Shown here: piece by piece, positions 1-11,650 of the stretch
Position numbering within the stretch: the stretch's first letter is position 1
How the letters are laid out: each line of letters begins with the position of its first letter
DNA from: Azolla caroliniana
Lineage: Eukaryota; Polypodiophyta
DNA length: 64,000 nucleotides
Direction of reading: 5' to 3'
Assembly (NCBI GenBank): GCA_043228905.1
Contig: JBHGNT010000004.1
Coordinates: forward strand, 4,092,001-4,156,000
Notes under the pieces: generated by a model
Seen by the model: only the letters and a program-made list of their open reading frames with translations
What the model was told of the DNA's origin: nothing
Database searches by the model: none
Program-made: the position numbers and the translations under genes

Positions 1-39
1 CAACGGCGGAAAGCATTTGTCGACAGGCATCAACAAGGG

Positions 40-260
40 AATGAAAAGGCATTCGAAATTGGCAAAGTCGTACTCGTGTCCCAAACATGCATGAGGCAGA
101 TGCTATTGAAGCTCGGTTCCGGTGGACGAGACCATATTGGATACTGGACGTCGAAAACGACACTTTCGAACTCAGAACGTTAGCTAGTGAAGTGTTGTTG
201 AAGAAAGTCAACAGATTTTGGCTCAAACCATACTTGGGGCCCACACCACTGAACCCGTTT
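40..260 (+). pseudogene. Ty3/gypsy integrase C-terminal remnant
   Basis: One frame reads a short stretch with RWTRPYWILDVEN, then a VNRFWLKPY motif. This resembles the end of Ty3/gypsy integrases, where a polypeptide binding the target or chromatin ends in a VNGxRLKPY-like segment. Neighbouring frames continue the similarity, so it is probably frameshifted. The following 260-360 stretch has a TATA-like TATAAATAG, which would fit a 3' LTR promoter, but LTR ends were not found. The assignment rests on recalled motif resemblance only. Confidence 0.45.
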
Positions 261-661
261 TCGAAAAACCAAAAAAGCATTAACAACCAAGCGACTCCCC
301 ACCGAATCAACCTCGCGCGAGGGACCCCACTCCTTATAAATAGAGGGATGCCTTAATGTACCATTATTGTAAACATGATTGTATATTACCGTTCCAAACT
401 GGAAAAAAAAGGGCATTTGGGACTATTTAAAGACCGTTTGCATGCAAACACGCAACCCAAGAAAGCAAGTATCTTACTGTTCACACGCATGGTGCCATGG
501 CACGAAGAATCTTGAAAGATGATTTCTCTCGCCAAACCACACAAAAAGCTAGCCTGGGTATTTTACCAAGTATTTCGAGCATAAATGAACGTAGAGCTCA
601 GAGGAGAATACTCCCTCTCTCTCTCTGCACACAGTTAACCCCTCTACAAATCCCAACCCTC

Positions 662-1420
662 TCCTCGCCATGGCCATCGACATTCCCGCTACCCTTAGAC
701 AATGGCTCATCAAGCACGGCTTAGTAGGTTACATAAGATTCACGAAGGCAAAACCCCACCCCAACGCCCACAACATCGGCATGAAGATTAATGTTGATAT
801 TATCACCAACCCCACGATCAGAAAAAAGTTGGGCCTAAGTCCACTCGGAGATCGGTGTTTCGATAGTCTTCCCACTGCTGTGTTGGAAAAGTATTTTGGG
901 GAGTATTCTGCCTCCACAAAGGCATATAAAACACAGTAGGCTCCGGACATCTTCTTCCGAGATGTCGCCAAATTTCTGTTGGAGGTTGCTTGCGTGCATC
1001 CCAAATCTTATGGGATGCCGAAGCATAAGGTAGGAGTAATCATAGCGACGTATGAAGACACTCCCATCGATTGGGGCTTCATCACAGGTGCGGCCTTACA
1101 CGTCGGACTCCTCGCGCTACATGCCTAGAAGAAATTGCTCCCAATCATCTAACAATACTTCACAGGTCGGCCACCGTTGGGTCTCTAATCCAAGAAAGCG
1201 AGGTCCTCGCTTATCGGGAAATTCTGGCAGTTGCCCATGAGTTCGCTGCCATTGTCCAGTTCGGCACGACTTTAGAACTCATGGAATTCCTCGCCACACA
1301 GCAGGTAGCAACAGCTCAGCGCATGGCTGAAGAGCACGCGAAAAGGTAGATGATCCAGTGAGCTATAGCTGGATTAATCGAGCCAGAGGAAGAATAGGCC
1401 CTAAGCAAGATCAGCTACAA
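662..1420 (+). pseudogene. Unrecognised retroelement-like coding relic
   Basis: An open frame starts at the ATG at 670 and reads about 89 codons to a TAG near 937. The same frame then continues readably past the stop, with a run ending near TYEDTPIDWGF, before more stops. The pattern of one long frame with scattered stops, next to gypsy-like integrase sequence and followed by a glutamine/glutamate-rich segment, suggests a decayed retroelement gene. I do not recognise the family. Confidence 0.3.
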
Positions 1421-1540
1421 GCGGCAGGCTAACGGAGGGTAGATGGCAATCGAGTTGCTAGCGTTGAACATGGCCCTGGTCGAAGTTCACCACGAATTGG
1501 CTCACGTGCATTTAGGAGCGAAACAAGTAAGCATGACGAA

Positions 1541-1934
1541 CAGCAAAAGACTAAGCGGCAACTGCAGGACGCGTAGAACTTGATCGCCCAATTAGAACAT
1601 CTACAGGAAGCCAAATCGGCTACCACCACAGATGGCCCCTCCATAGCCGAAATCCAGGCACTACACGAGGAAGTCGAAGCACAATAAGAGATGGCGCGAG
1701 GAAGTCATTTGTGTTTTTGTGTGTGAATGCTAAAACAGCAAAAGACTAAGCGGCAACTGCAGGACGCGTAGAACTTGATCGCCCAATTAGAACATCTACA
1801 AGAAGCCAAATCGGCTACCACCACAGATGGCCCCTCCATAGCCGAAATCCAGGCACTACATGAGGAAGTCGAAGCACAGCAAGAGATGACGCGAGGAAGT
1901 CATTTGTGTTTTTGTGTGTGAATGCTAAAACATT
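1541..1934 (+). repeat. 195-bp tandem direct duplication
   Basis: The sequence beginning CAGCAAAAGACTAAGCGG at 1541 starts again at 1736, and the two copies run in parallel to about 1934 with only a handful of base differences. One frame of the unit is rich in Q, E, A and L, as in a coiled coil, with one or two in-frame stops. The near identity suggests a recent unequal exchange or replication slippage inside the retroelement relic. Confidence 0.85.
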
Positions 1935-2179
1935 GTGTGTGTGTTTTTCAATCTATGTTACTTCTTTCTCTGTTATCCATCTTTTTTCACTAAAGGTAAA
2001 ACAACTCTTCCACTTCTCGCTCGCCCTACAACAAAACTTAGAACTTATACATGCTCCAATGTGCACGTACACAAAAGCTATACCCTCACCAAAATTCCGA
2101 GGAAATAAATCTAACTCTTTGAAAACATTGACATCCTCCAACACTACACAAAAAGACTAGACACCCTATCCTCCTTGGT

Positions 2180-2490
2180 GATCATGCTCTCTTTTTTTAG
2201 TAACACTTTTATTACTAATGGGAAACCTCAAAGTGAGGTGAAAACCCACAAAGAATAAAGAAAAATATACAAGTGTCGATTAGACACTAGAGAGCTTAAA
2301 AGCACTCAAAGTAAAGATTGTACATTTGCAATGTGATGTCTCTAAGTTGCAAACAATCAAATAGAGATTGCCTGAGGGATTGCTTAAAGAAGCTAACTTC
2401 ATGCAGCTGGTTTCAATCAAAGACCTTATTATTGCGAGCTATCCAAATGGTCCAAAGTGCCCAAAATTGTGTCAATTGGAGAAAATAGGC
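2180..2490 (-). mobile_element. LINE 3'-end fragment
   Basis: On the minus strand a frame reads an IWIARNNKVFD segment, which resembles the conserved end of the plant LINE ORF2 zf-RVT region. It is followed by a 3' tail with GAGGTTTCCCA, TAATA and CTAAAAAAAG. A similar tail occurs on the plus strand near 54550-54620, so this looks like a 3'-anchored truncated LINE, the usual product of incomplete reverse transcription. Confidence 0.5.
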
Positions 2491-2499
2491 ATTGTTGGA

Positions 2500-3197
2500 T
2501 AGGGCGCACGAAATTTGTCCAAATATCCAAAAGCTAGCTACATGGTATCACCAATCAATTGAAGCTTCTTTTGTTGTGCATATAAACTCACTTAGCAACT
2601 TTCTTTCATCACCATGTACACCGATCAAATCATTATTATTCAGTAAACCCTACTACACTCATGGGAGATTCTCTTCTTGACAAAAGTTACAAGAGTACGA
2701 TTGTTATCTTAAAAAAGACCCAATCAAGGCTTCATTTACATGAGTACATTCCTGCATTCTCATGCACACTCAGTACAACAGGGCATAGACCTCCACTTAA
2801 ACAAATATTGAATTTTCTGAGCAAATGACTGGAAAATGGACGTAGGGTCGCTAAATTTCAAATTGAAGCAATCCATTACATTGGAACATTTTCCCAATGC
2901 TTTTCATTACAGAAATTTCCATTAGGTAAAACACCAAACTACAGTTCAACATTCAGCATGTGGAAAAAACTCTTTCTAAATTTTAAGGGATTGTGAAACC
3001 TTAGCAAGATCAAGCAAATTGTCAAAATCTCACAAATTTCAGTAATTCCCCTGTTTCTTAAGAAAGAAACTTGGCGTACCATCTATAACCCAAGCCTTCG
3101 GAATTAAAGCTTTAAAAAGATTGAAGCATATTCTTAAACCTCCTTGCAGAATCTTTTCATTCCAATCCAGGTTAAGACAAGTTTGCATTGAGAATAC
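2500..3197. other. Intergenic, no gene seen
   Basis: AT-rich sequence with no supported coding region. The part next to 3197 should contain the 3' UTR of the minus-strand histone-fold gene. Confidence 0.5.
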
Positions 3198-4581
3198 TTA
3201 AGACACTTGCATATCCTCAACATCTTCATCTTTGCCTTCTTCTCCACATGGAGCTGGGGGAGACAAATTCAAGTCTGGAGGGGCTGCTTTTTCTGCATCT
3301 CCGTTTTCTTCTTGCCTGCCATTGCCACCACCTGATTTCCGTTTTTTCGCTTGGCCTTTCTCTTTTGCTTCTGACTTCTTCATTGCATTGTCTCTTCGGA
3401 ATTCTGCAAAAACAATCATAATCACGTATGGTAACGTGTGTAAACTTGAGTGGTCTGTCACACATACACTCCTTTTAAACAATGAGTTAAATCGAATGAA
3501 TAAATGCAAGACATATCATTGTCATTAATGAACACAATATGTGAATTGCATATCATTTGATATCAAAGAACTCGTCAAAGAGGACTCGGAAATACGCAAT
3601 TATTCTCACTCGGAAATATGAAACAGTAATTATCTACAAGGACTGACTCGCACACCCTCCTCCATCCTTCAAAATATGAAAGTTTAATCATCCATCTTGC
3701 AAACTTCATTTCAGTGTGTTGTTATATTTCTCCACATTTTTATACTCTCAACATATCAACCCTGTGTTTTCCACAGATTCCAAATTCCAACCAGTAAAAG
3801 CAATATAAACCATTTGTTCAAAGACAAAGGTTTTTGTGTTCAAAGTAATATTTTGTTGCAACCTGCATAGGAAGTGTTGAGGACCCGAGTTTTTGAAGAT
3901 TTGTGCGAAAAACAATTTCTCAGTTTACTCTTGATTTATGCCATTGTACTACTTTTGTTCTTCTAAATACAGTATCAGAATGTCTCTAAATTTTGGACCT
4001 ACCTTCAAGCGCAATCATCAAGGAATCCATAAACTCGGGAAACTCGATTTCTTCCACAGCTTTAAGTACATCCTCTGCACTTATTATCTGCCTCTTGGAT
4101 TCTCGGCAGATGTCATTAGCTCTGTAAATTTACAAAAAAAAAAGATGCGTCAAAAGACATGACCAACGTAATGCATCCGCTCCCCTAGTACATGAATACA
4201 TTTTGAAGGAAACAATATGGTGCAAAAAATGTCTGCAATTTGAACACCTCATAGGTAGGGTTGCAAGGGACATAAAGTAGAAACAGAATCACAAAATCAA
4301 TCAGCATTCAAAGGAGAAGCAGAAGGGGGGAAAGCAGGGAAGGGCATGTGTGCGCGTGTAATCTCGTACGTTGCAGAGAGGTAGTGGATGAAGACCTTGG
4401 CGCTCTCAGAGAAGGCGAGAAGGGCTTCCTTGTGGAGAGGGATCTCCCGCATCCTCGTCGTGCCCATCTTCCTCATCTCCTCTGCCTCTCTTCCTTTCGC
4501 GATCTCCGCGATCTTCTTCTTCACTACTCTGCGGACGATCGATCGAGGGAGATCCTCCCCTGCGCCTGCTGCATCCGCCAT
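3198..4581 (-). CDS. DNA polymerase epsilon subunit 3 / DPB4-like histone-fold protein
   Basis: Three exons (4581-4370, 4121-4003, 3403-3198) join in frame to 178 residues. Intron borders are GT-AG. The protein starts MADAAGAGEDLPRSIVRR and contains a histone fold (about residues 12-110). Visible are the helix-1 segment DLPRSIVRRVVKKK, the central helix with ALLAFSESAKVFIHYLSATAND, and the last helix ISAEDVLKAVEEIEFPEF. This is the NF-YB/H2B-like partner fold seen in POLE3/Dpb4, which pairs with POLE4/Dpb3 in the leading-strand polymerase and in CHRAC-type remodelers. The C-terminus is lysine-rich, then acidic (GEEGKDEDVED), as in that family. Residues 30-47 form a charged linker longer than in animal POLE3. 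A canonical NF-YB transcription factor is less likely because its DNA-contact signature is absent. The nuclear role is inferred from the family. Confidence 0.85.
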
Positions 4582-5880
4582 CGCCTCACGCTCCTCCTCC
4601 TTTCTTCTTACTTCTTACTTCTTTCTTCTTTCTTCTTTCTTCTTTCCTTCAATTCTTTGCAGGAAACAGAAACAGAGTGTGGGCATGTGTTATTATTATG
4701 ACTCATGACTCTTTATTGTGTTTGGGAATGCAGTAGTACATAAACTCATAGCATCCAAATTTTGGCTCCTAATGATTTTTAGCTGAAATGAGCTAATCAT
4801 TCTCCTTCCGGCCCAATAATTAATTAATTCCTTGGTTAGAATGCGCGATTTCAGGAATGTTTTGTCATCTTTTTATGCTCTTTCGACATTCTGCGTGTCG
4901 GAAGTCTATTCTTTAAAAAGTATTGTTTTGGCGATGTTTGCTACTGACCCGTGAAAGATTCAGTTACGGACCACCTTAGGAATCCATTACGCCACAGTAA
5001 TTACACAATGTAGCGCCATTGTCATTCTTTCATTTTTATCTCGCTATTGTCTTCACGATACAATGATCATTTCGGGGTGTATTGGTTTAGACAACTCGAG
5101 GAAGAATTAAAAAAGTTGTTAACGTATAATGCCTCTAACAAAGGATTAACCCACATTATTCTATATGAGATTCGAATCTTATTACTCAGGGTGTGGATCC
5201 ATCAATACGGGCAGAAGTTTGGGAATTTCGTCTTGGCTGCTATGCAGTAGATAGCACACACTCAGAGTGTGTTGCAATTCGAAAGGCTCGCGGATGTCAA
5301 TCTCTTAACCTTAGCTAATCTCTCGTATTTTATACAAATTCTACATTACCCTTGTTTGTGGAGTTGTGATAGTAACATGCTAATATGGACATATGACTAA
5401 GTTTTGGATGCTTGGAGTTGTATGTCATTATTACTCATATCTTAGAGATTATCCTTTTTGTTTCAAGGTATAATCAACAAAGCATGATCTTTTTGCCAAA
5501 GAGAAGTATATTCATGTAAAATCTCAATGCTCACTAAGTCATAACTAATATGTATGGGTTTAGTGATGCTAGTGATTGTTTTGAACTGATGGAACAATGC
5601 TTCTATCATCAAGGGGGGAGGCTTTTGTCAATTGAACTCAAATGATTTCATGTGGAGTGGATACTTGGCTATATATTATCTAGGACAACTTAATGATTAG
5701 TGGACTCTCTATGCCCATATGTATATAGGGCGACTTAAAGCCCATATGGTTGCATCATATATAAGGGTAGGGGGAGGAAGTGTGTTGAAGTTCAAGAATA
5801 GCCAAAGTTACATATCCTTAAGTGAGTTGATCCATGGTCACGACATGGTCATAGAGAAATGCTCATTTATGCTTGTAAAT
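4582..5880. other. Promoter side of the DPB4-like gene, then intergenic
   Basis: The first 100 bases upstream of the start are CT/TTC-rich (near 4595-4650), typical of plant 5' leaders. From about 4720 to 5880 there is AT-rich sequence in which I see no gene or recognisable repeat. Confidence 0.45.
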
Positions 5881-5887
5881 TTGCCCT

Positions 5888-6100
5888 CTAGATATAGACA
5901 AGAACCCTCCACTTTAACATGCCCTCTTGATAGGTTGAAGACTTATTAAAATTCAACGTGGATGCGTTGAAGTTCATGGTCTTAATATTTACTGTGAACC
6001 CCTTTTCACAAGGAATATCATATAGGTTATTGGGATGATATTGTATACTTGCACGAGATTTAGACATCAAGATTATGTCGTCAACAAAAAATCTCACCAT
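5888..6100 (-). pseudogene. Non-LTR retrotransposon reverse transcriptase fragment
   Basis: The minus-strand frame reads FVDDIILMSKSRASIQ followed by EKGFTVNI, matching the catalytic YADD region and the following helix of LINE-type reverse transcriptases. The usual YADD is FVDD here. Only about 70 residues remain and no flanking RT blocks were found, so this is a relic. It differs in sequence from the LINE relics at 8.7-10.1 kb and 63.3 kb and is probably a separate family. Confidence 0.55.
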
Positions 6101-6313
6101 CTCAATGTTTCTACCTCATCTATTTAGAGTCTAAACAAAAAACTTAAACATTGTCATGTTTTCAAAGAATTTTACAAAATATCTTTGTTTAGAATCCACT
6201 TAGAAAGAATCATTTGTTCTATTAATTCTTGTACTCTATCAATTTTTTGCGTGTTTGTAAAATGTTCTCTATCCATAATTTTACATGTTCCATTCTTATT
6301 GTTCAGCATAATT

Positions 6314-8640
6314 ATGGCCCCCAAAAGCAAAAATCAACGGACCATTAGTGCAATGTTTGCATAGAAACCACCAAATGATACATATGAGATAAATATAAAC
6401 AATGATTTAAATGAGGATGTGGATTTGTTTGGGACTAATTTAGAGAGTTTTACTAAAGAGAGTTGTTCCTCTAAAATAACCAAAGAAAAGCCTAAAAGAA
6501 AATTCCGTGATGCATGGAGAGATAAATTCCCATGGATACGAAGGGAAAGCAATGTCCATCCCAAAGCATGTATCACAATTGGATGATATTAACAAAAATA
6601 AGGTCATAACAACAATGAAACTCATGTACTTCATTGTAAAAAAAGATTTGTCTATCACTACATACCAAGAATTATGTGCTTTGGTTGTGCTATTAGAGGT
6701 GCCTAATATGCCTAAGCAACATGATTATATATCTTATACTAGTAGATATGGAGGATATAAATTTTTGGTTGCCTTTTGGAAATATCTTCTAGAAATTCAA
6801 AGCTCAAACCTAATAAATTCCCCATACTACTCTTTGATGCTAGATGAAAGTACTGACAATGGATTAGAGTTGCACTTCATTGTGTGTGTTACATACTTGC
6901 AATGTGGTGGTTGTGGGCCTAAGGAAACTGAATATATGGGTTTGTTGAAATTTCCCAATGGTAAAGGTAGAACTATATATGAACATGTTAAGCATCTATT
7001 AGGCGATCGATGCCTCAACATGAACAAGTTGATTGGTGTTAAGAATTAGTACCTAATTATGTGATTAGTTAATATGCACTAGATTAAGTGATATGTGTGT
7101 GTGTGAGAGAGAGGAAGATACACTTATGAACAACACAAGATGGGGGATGAGTAACTACATTAAATTAGCATTATCATCATCAAATACAAAAATACCTACA
7201 ATGAAGTATATATAGATCTCATGTGCAAGGGTGCACATGTGTGAGGATAATGTAGGTACAAAAGTGTAAGTCTTATATTAAATGTACTTTGGGAGTGGAG
7301 GATCTAGAATATCCCACTTAAGTACAAGGTCCTATTTTAGGTGTTATAGTTAACACTTCTAACTAGATTCTATCTAGGTAACTACGAAGTTACATGGTTG
7401 ACGAACTAACTAAACTAAGTTGAGCTTGATCTCTCAACATTTGGATTAGCAACTGATGGTGAGTCATCAATGATTGGTAGTGAAATTGGAAAAGTAACAT
7501 TAATGGAAAATGATATCCCAGAATTGGTTGGTGTACATTGTATTGCTCATAGAGAAGCATTGGTTATTTTAGACGTTATCTAGAGATATCCCTGAGCTCA
7601 TTCTTGTAGAAAAAATTGCAAATAAGGTATATGCATGGGGTAACAATAGTACCAAAAGGACACATGAGATTTTAGAGCTCTTGGAGCAAATGCACTTGGA
7701 TGCTTATAGACCCTTACAAATTCATAATATTTGTTGGTTGTCACGTGGTCAAGTCATGGAAAGACTAGTGAGTATAATGTCTACAATACTTACTATTTGG
7801 AATAAAGAGAACTTAAACTAGTGGTATAATAAAGCTTGTATCTATAGTGTGCAATTTTGCTTTTGTTTGATGGCTGATGTGTTGCATTTGATGAATATTT
7901 TGAGCTTGAAACTTCAAAAAGAGAATTTGGATGTAACTTCAATTGGTGCAGAAATTGATATTATTATTTCTAATTTGTGGAGGTCTTTCTTGAGAAATGA
8001 CACATTTGTGGATGTAACAATGTATTTATCCAAGTTCTTAAGGTGTTCTAAAGTTGGGTTTTTGGAAATAGAGGATAAATATGACATTACATATAGACAT
8101 AAACTATACTTCAAACAAAATCCCATGGATAAAGCAAGTCAAAATTATACGAATCCCAATATTGCAAAATCTAAGGAAATGAGGCCATTTATAAATTGAT
8201 CACTTGAAAGTTGTATTAAACTATCTCAAAATTATGTGCAAAAGATTATTGATGGACTAAATGCAAGATTCCCTGACTTAAGCCTCTTCAATGCAGCAAA
8301 ATTATTCAGCCCATGCCATTATGCAGATGATGATGTGATTAAGGATAGTAAAGCAAAGACATGGTTGGGAATTTTGATTTCTCACTTACAACCAAATGTT
8401 GATGTCAATGCATGTCTTCAAATTTTAAATGATGCAAAGGCTTATGAAATGGAACTCTATAAGTTTGTTGACACTTTACATTTAAATTGTGAAGGCTATA
8501 CTAGGCATGAAGCTTGGCGAATGTTTTGTAAAATGAAGGATTGGCAAGATACGGGAGGTCAAAGGGTTTACTTGTCCCTGAAAAACTTCATTTGTTATAT
8601 GTTGGTGAATATTAGAAACATTATTGTCAAAATTTTGTAG
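6314..8640 (+). pseudogene. hAT-type transposase relic (ZNF862-like)
   Basis: Starts at an ATG at 6314 that reads MAPKSKNQRTISAMFA before a stop; broken frames then continue. Recognisable blocks in order are RDAWRDKFPWIRRESN (zinc-finger-side segment), a SPYYSLMLDESTDNG block carrying the first catalytic Asp, a LATDGESSMIG block, an HCIAHREAL block, and a long C-terminal stretch to 8640. The order matches hAT-family proteins of the ZNF862/KIAA1586 kind. The element is interrupted at 7037-7439 by a solo LTR and has extra stops and frameshifts, so it is dead. The C-terminal dimerisation block is not clearly present; a LINE relic in the opposite orientation follows directly. Confidence 0.75.
7037..7439 (+). 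mobile_element. Solo LTR, copia type, nested in the hAT relic
   Basis: A 403-bp segment begins TGTTAAGA and ends TCTCAACA, the TG...CA inverted ends of LTRs (imperfect 8-bp inverted match). It is flanked by ATTGG on the left (7032-7036) and TTTGG on the right (7440-7444), a five-base target-site duplication with one mismatch. Removing the segment and one flank makes the hAT frame continuous through a KLIGLATDG sequence, an independent check of both ends. No internal retrotransposon sequence remains. The 3' end GAGCTTG...CTCAACA matches the LTR-like end at 11471. Confidence 0.85.
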
Positions 8641-8686
8641 TTTATTCTCTCTATGTTGTTTTAGCTCTAAGATATAAATAGAGTAT

Positions 8687-10141
8687 CTAATTGTTGGGGA
8701 GGGTGGGAGAGGGACCGAGTATGTCTCGGTATTTTGCCCTTATCTCGGCGTGAGTTGAACATTTGCATGTAAAGTGGTACTCGTCCTCTATCTCCATGTG
8801 ACATAATCTACATATCCTTTCCTCTCTAGGAACTCCATTAGTACGACCATTCTCAATCTCAAGTTGGTGAGATGATATTCTAAGTTGTCCAATGGTAACC
8901 CTTAGTGCATTTGGTAAGAATGCATCTAGATATTTTGGTCGTGTAATAAAACCTAACTTAGAGAAGTGCATGAAGTCTTCCTTATAGTACAACATTTTAG
9001 ATGGGAGTGGCTCTATCGAGGTGATCCATTTATACCGAGTGTAAATTTGCCATATTTCTTGGCGTATTACTTTTATTACGGTCCTCATGAGAGATTAAAG
9101 TGTTATCAATCTCATGGTTGTACCTAAGGGGAGGTAGGTTATTAATGTCTAGATCGTTTGCAAGAAGCCAACTCACCATCATGACATACCATGAGCTAGT
9201 ATAGCCAGACTAATATAGTGATCGAGATGCCTCAAAACCTTGATGAGATATCCTACCATGTGGTTGGCTATGTATCCTATGAATAAAGACTACAAGTTGA
9301 AAAAGTGATTCTACTAACATTGGGGGTAAAGTGAACTCAGCTCTAATAATGTCACGTGGTACTATTGATTTGCTTCGGAGTTGACGTGATAACATCGTCA
9401 CCAATGGTTTCTCTAATTGCATCCACATGAAAGATGGTAGCCCTAGAGCCCAAACCATTGATGCCTACATGAAAGAGGGGGTGGGGTCACTAATGAGTCG
9501 AAGAGACACCCCTTAGTCTGTGGCTTTTGAAAGTATGCGTGGTGGCATTGTCTCTCTAAGAGAGATAGGGATGCATGTCCTCACGTAAGTCTATCATTCG
9601 TTGCTTGTGTCATCGAAAATTTACCTGAGCGAGCACTGAAACTTACTTCGAGATATACATATGATCCAACTGCCTCAACTAGGCTATGGAAGATGGTTAG
9701 GTGACACTTCGTTCTAACTTGAGTCAATGTGTGGAAGATAAGGACTTTAGTTTTTCCCTAGGTTCACTACCAATCCTCGTTGTGTGTAAAAGTCATCTAA
9801 GGCATTAAGGTGCCTTTGTAGGTTGTGTTCGGACCCAGAGAGCAAAAGTATGCAGTCTGTCCTTAGTTACATTTCTATCGTATTATGTAGCTCTCTCTGA
9901 AACAATATTGCAACACCTTCAGATCCTCTAGTAGTGCGTCGAATGAAGTTTGTCTAAATACGGACTCCCAATGAAATCCTTCGACTCGTGGGAGACCTCT
10001 ACTTGGGCTTTGGTGTGTTTCTACCAAGAAAAGTATATATGATACCTTTAATATCTCCTCTAGGAGGCCGGGGTGTGTCCAGAGTGCGCCGTTACAATTC
10101 CATAAGGTCATCCTAAGTGTATTTTCTGTCACATGGGCCAC
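8687..10141 (-). pseudogene. LINE retrotransposon relic (endonuclease, RT, zf-RVT)
   Basis: Read on the minus strand, fragments occur in normal LINE order. At 10141-9875 there is an APE-type endonuclease start with LWNCNGALWTHPGLLEEI and LVETHQSP. At about 9850-9680 there is an RT piece with LQRHLNALDDFYTQRGL. At 9458-9210 there is a post-RT piece with LEKPLVTML and IVPRDIIRAE. At 9088-8687 there is a zf-RVT-like end with RVTIGQLRISSHQLEIENG and CRLCHMEIEDEYHFTCKC. Most of the endonuclease and RT is missing, so internal deletions and frameshifts have occurred. The same family appears intact over its RT end at 63283-63932. Confidence 0.75.
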
Positions 10142-10379
10142 ATGCCATCAATTAGTAACGCGATCATTTATTATCAATCGTTCGTCTCGATAAAAGATGT
10201 GATGCCCTTCTTTACGAGCTTGCATGACTCGTGACATACAACTTTTGCGGTGTTCAATTTGCATCTTAGTGAGGTATTCATTTAGATAGATAGGGTTCCC
10301 ACCTAATCATCGAAGAATTGGTCTCTTCTTGTTAGGATCGACCGGCCACAACCAGTTTCAACATTTGTATATTTGGGTG

Positions 10380-11471
10380 GAAAGAAAAGGAGCGAGGTAA
10401 TGCACAGACAGAAACGAGGTGCAGAAAACGAAAAACAGAGACACAAGATATTTAACGTGGAAAACCCGAACTAGGAAAAAACACGGGGGTTCACAAACCC
10501 TGAGAAATAGAATCACTAATAATGAGGAGAAGTACAAATAAGAAGCTTGGAGGCAATGACCTCGAGATCTTCTTCGTCTAACAGATAGATGTTGAGTTAA
10601 TACTCTCACTCACTCTCATAGTTACAGAGGCAACTCCCTCACACGTAACTATACAACAAAGATCAACTACTACCTAACATAAAGTTTGTCCTAGTTGCTT
10701 ATATACTAAAACAACTTTCAGAAGGGGCACATCAGACTATTTACATATATGGTCTCCCGATTTCGGTTTCGGTTTTCGATCTCAACCTCGGCCGAAATAC
10801 TCATCCACCCCATCCGATTCGGTTCCTTCTCTTCCCATTTGGAGGGACATATTTCCGAACAAACTCCCCCTTCATTCCGGCATAGGGTACTTGTCCAATC
10901 CGACTCTTTGTTGGCACGAATTCAGCTTCTCGGCTGACAACACCTTTCGTCAGCATGTATGACCCGTTGTCATTCGTGTGGATCTTTACCAGAGCAAAAT
11001 CATTTTCTTCTACTCTCTCTCGGAGACAATGGTATTTGTAAAAGAATATGTGCAGAAGCTTTGACAAAACCGGTTACACCGGATAGCAACATAGAAAAAA
11101 CACAGGTTTAATGGAAGCTTAGAATACACCGTTCACGGGAGAGAGAGAGAGATCAGAAAGCATAAACTCAATTCAAAATAATAGCACTCTGTACATACAA
11201 TGTGCTCAGTGAGTACTTTTATACAAGTCCTTACACGGACTGACAGAAGTACTGACATGTACTTCAATGCTCATACGAGCGACTGACACTGACTCCTAAA
11301 AATATGCCTACATACTAGGCTAGATTCATAGGCCTCTAACGGCCTACCGGTTTCAATCCGATCGAGCTCTCCGATCCGGCTCCTGGTTCTAGACACCGAT
11401 CCGATTCTTCATTAGTCCGGCTCTGGCTTATTCAGCCGATCCGAATCTAGTTGAGCTTGTCTGCTCAACAC
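10380..11471. mobile_element. Copia LTR-like sequences, boundaries uncertain
   Basis: At 10441-10490 there is ACACAAGATATTTAACGTGG, a phrase common in plant copia LTRs. A second similar region lies near 11100-11240, and the stretch ends at 11471 with TTGAGCTTG...CTCAACA followed by CTCCCCCTCAAGCTC. That end matches the end of the solo LTR at 7439. A TGTTGAG near 10588 could be a left end, but I could not confirm it with a target-site duplication, so one LTR or two overlapping LTR fragments are both possible. Confidence 0.45.
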
Positions 11472-11484
11472 TCCCCCTCAAGCT

Positions 11485-11650
11485 CAACTTGCCATCAAGA
11501 AAGTGATGTTTCTACTTGCCACCAAGTTAGAAATGAAGGATATGGATGAGCTTCACTATTTCCTTGGCATCGTGATTACCCATGAACCTTGCCGAATCTT
11601 GCAGCTCTCACAACACCACTAGATCATGAAACTGTTCAAAATTCAACTCG
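11485..11650 (+). pseudogene. Copia reverse transcriptase fragment
   Basis: A short plus-strand frame reads KLEMKDMDELHYFLGIVI followed by LQLSQHH, the conserved Ty1/copia RT block where the consensus is FEMKDLGELHYFLGI and then LSQ. It sits directly after an LTR-like end, so it is part of the same decayed element cluster. About 50 residues are readable before the frame breaks. Confidence 0.75.

Noticed and set aside
3198-3509. 103-codon frame as a separate small protein
   Set aside because: Its C-terminal part is exon 3 of the DPB4-like gene; the start lies in intron 2.
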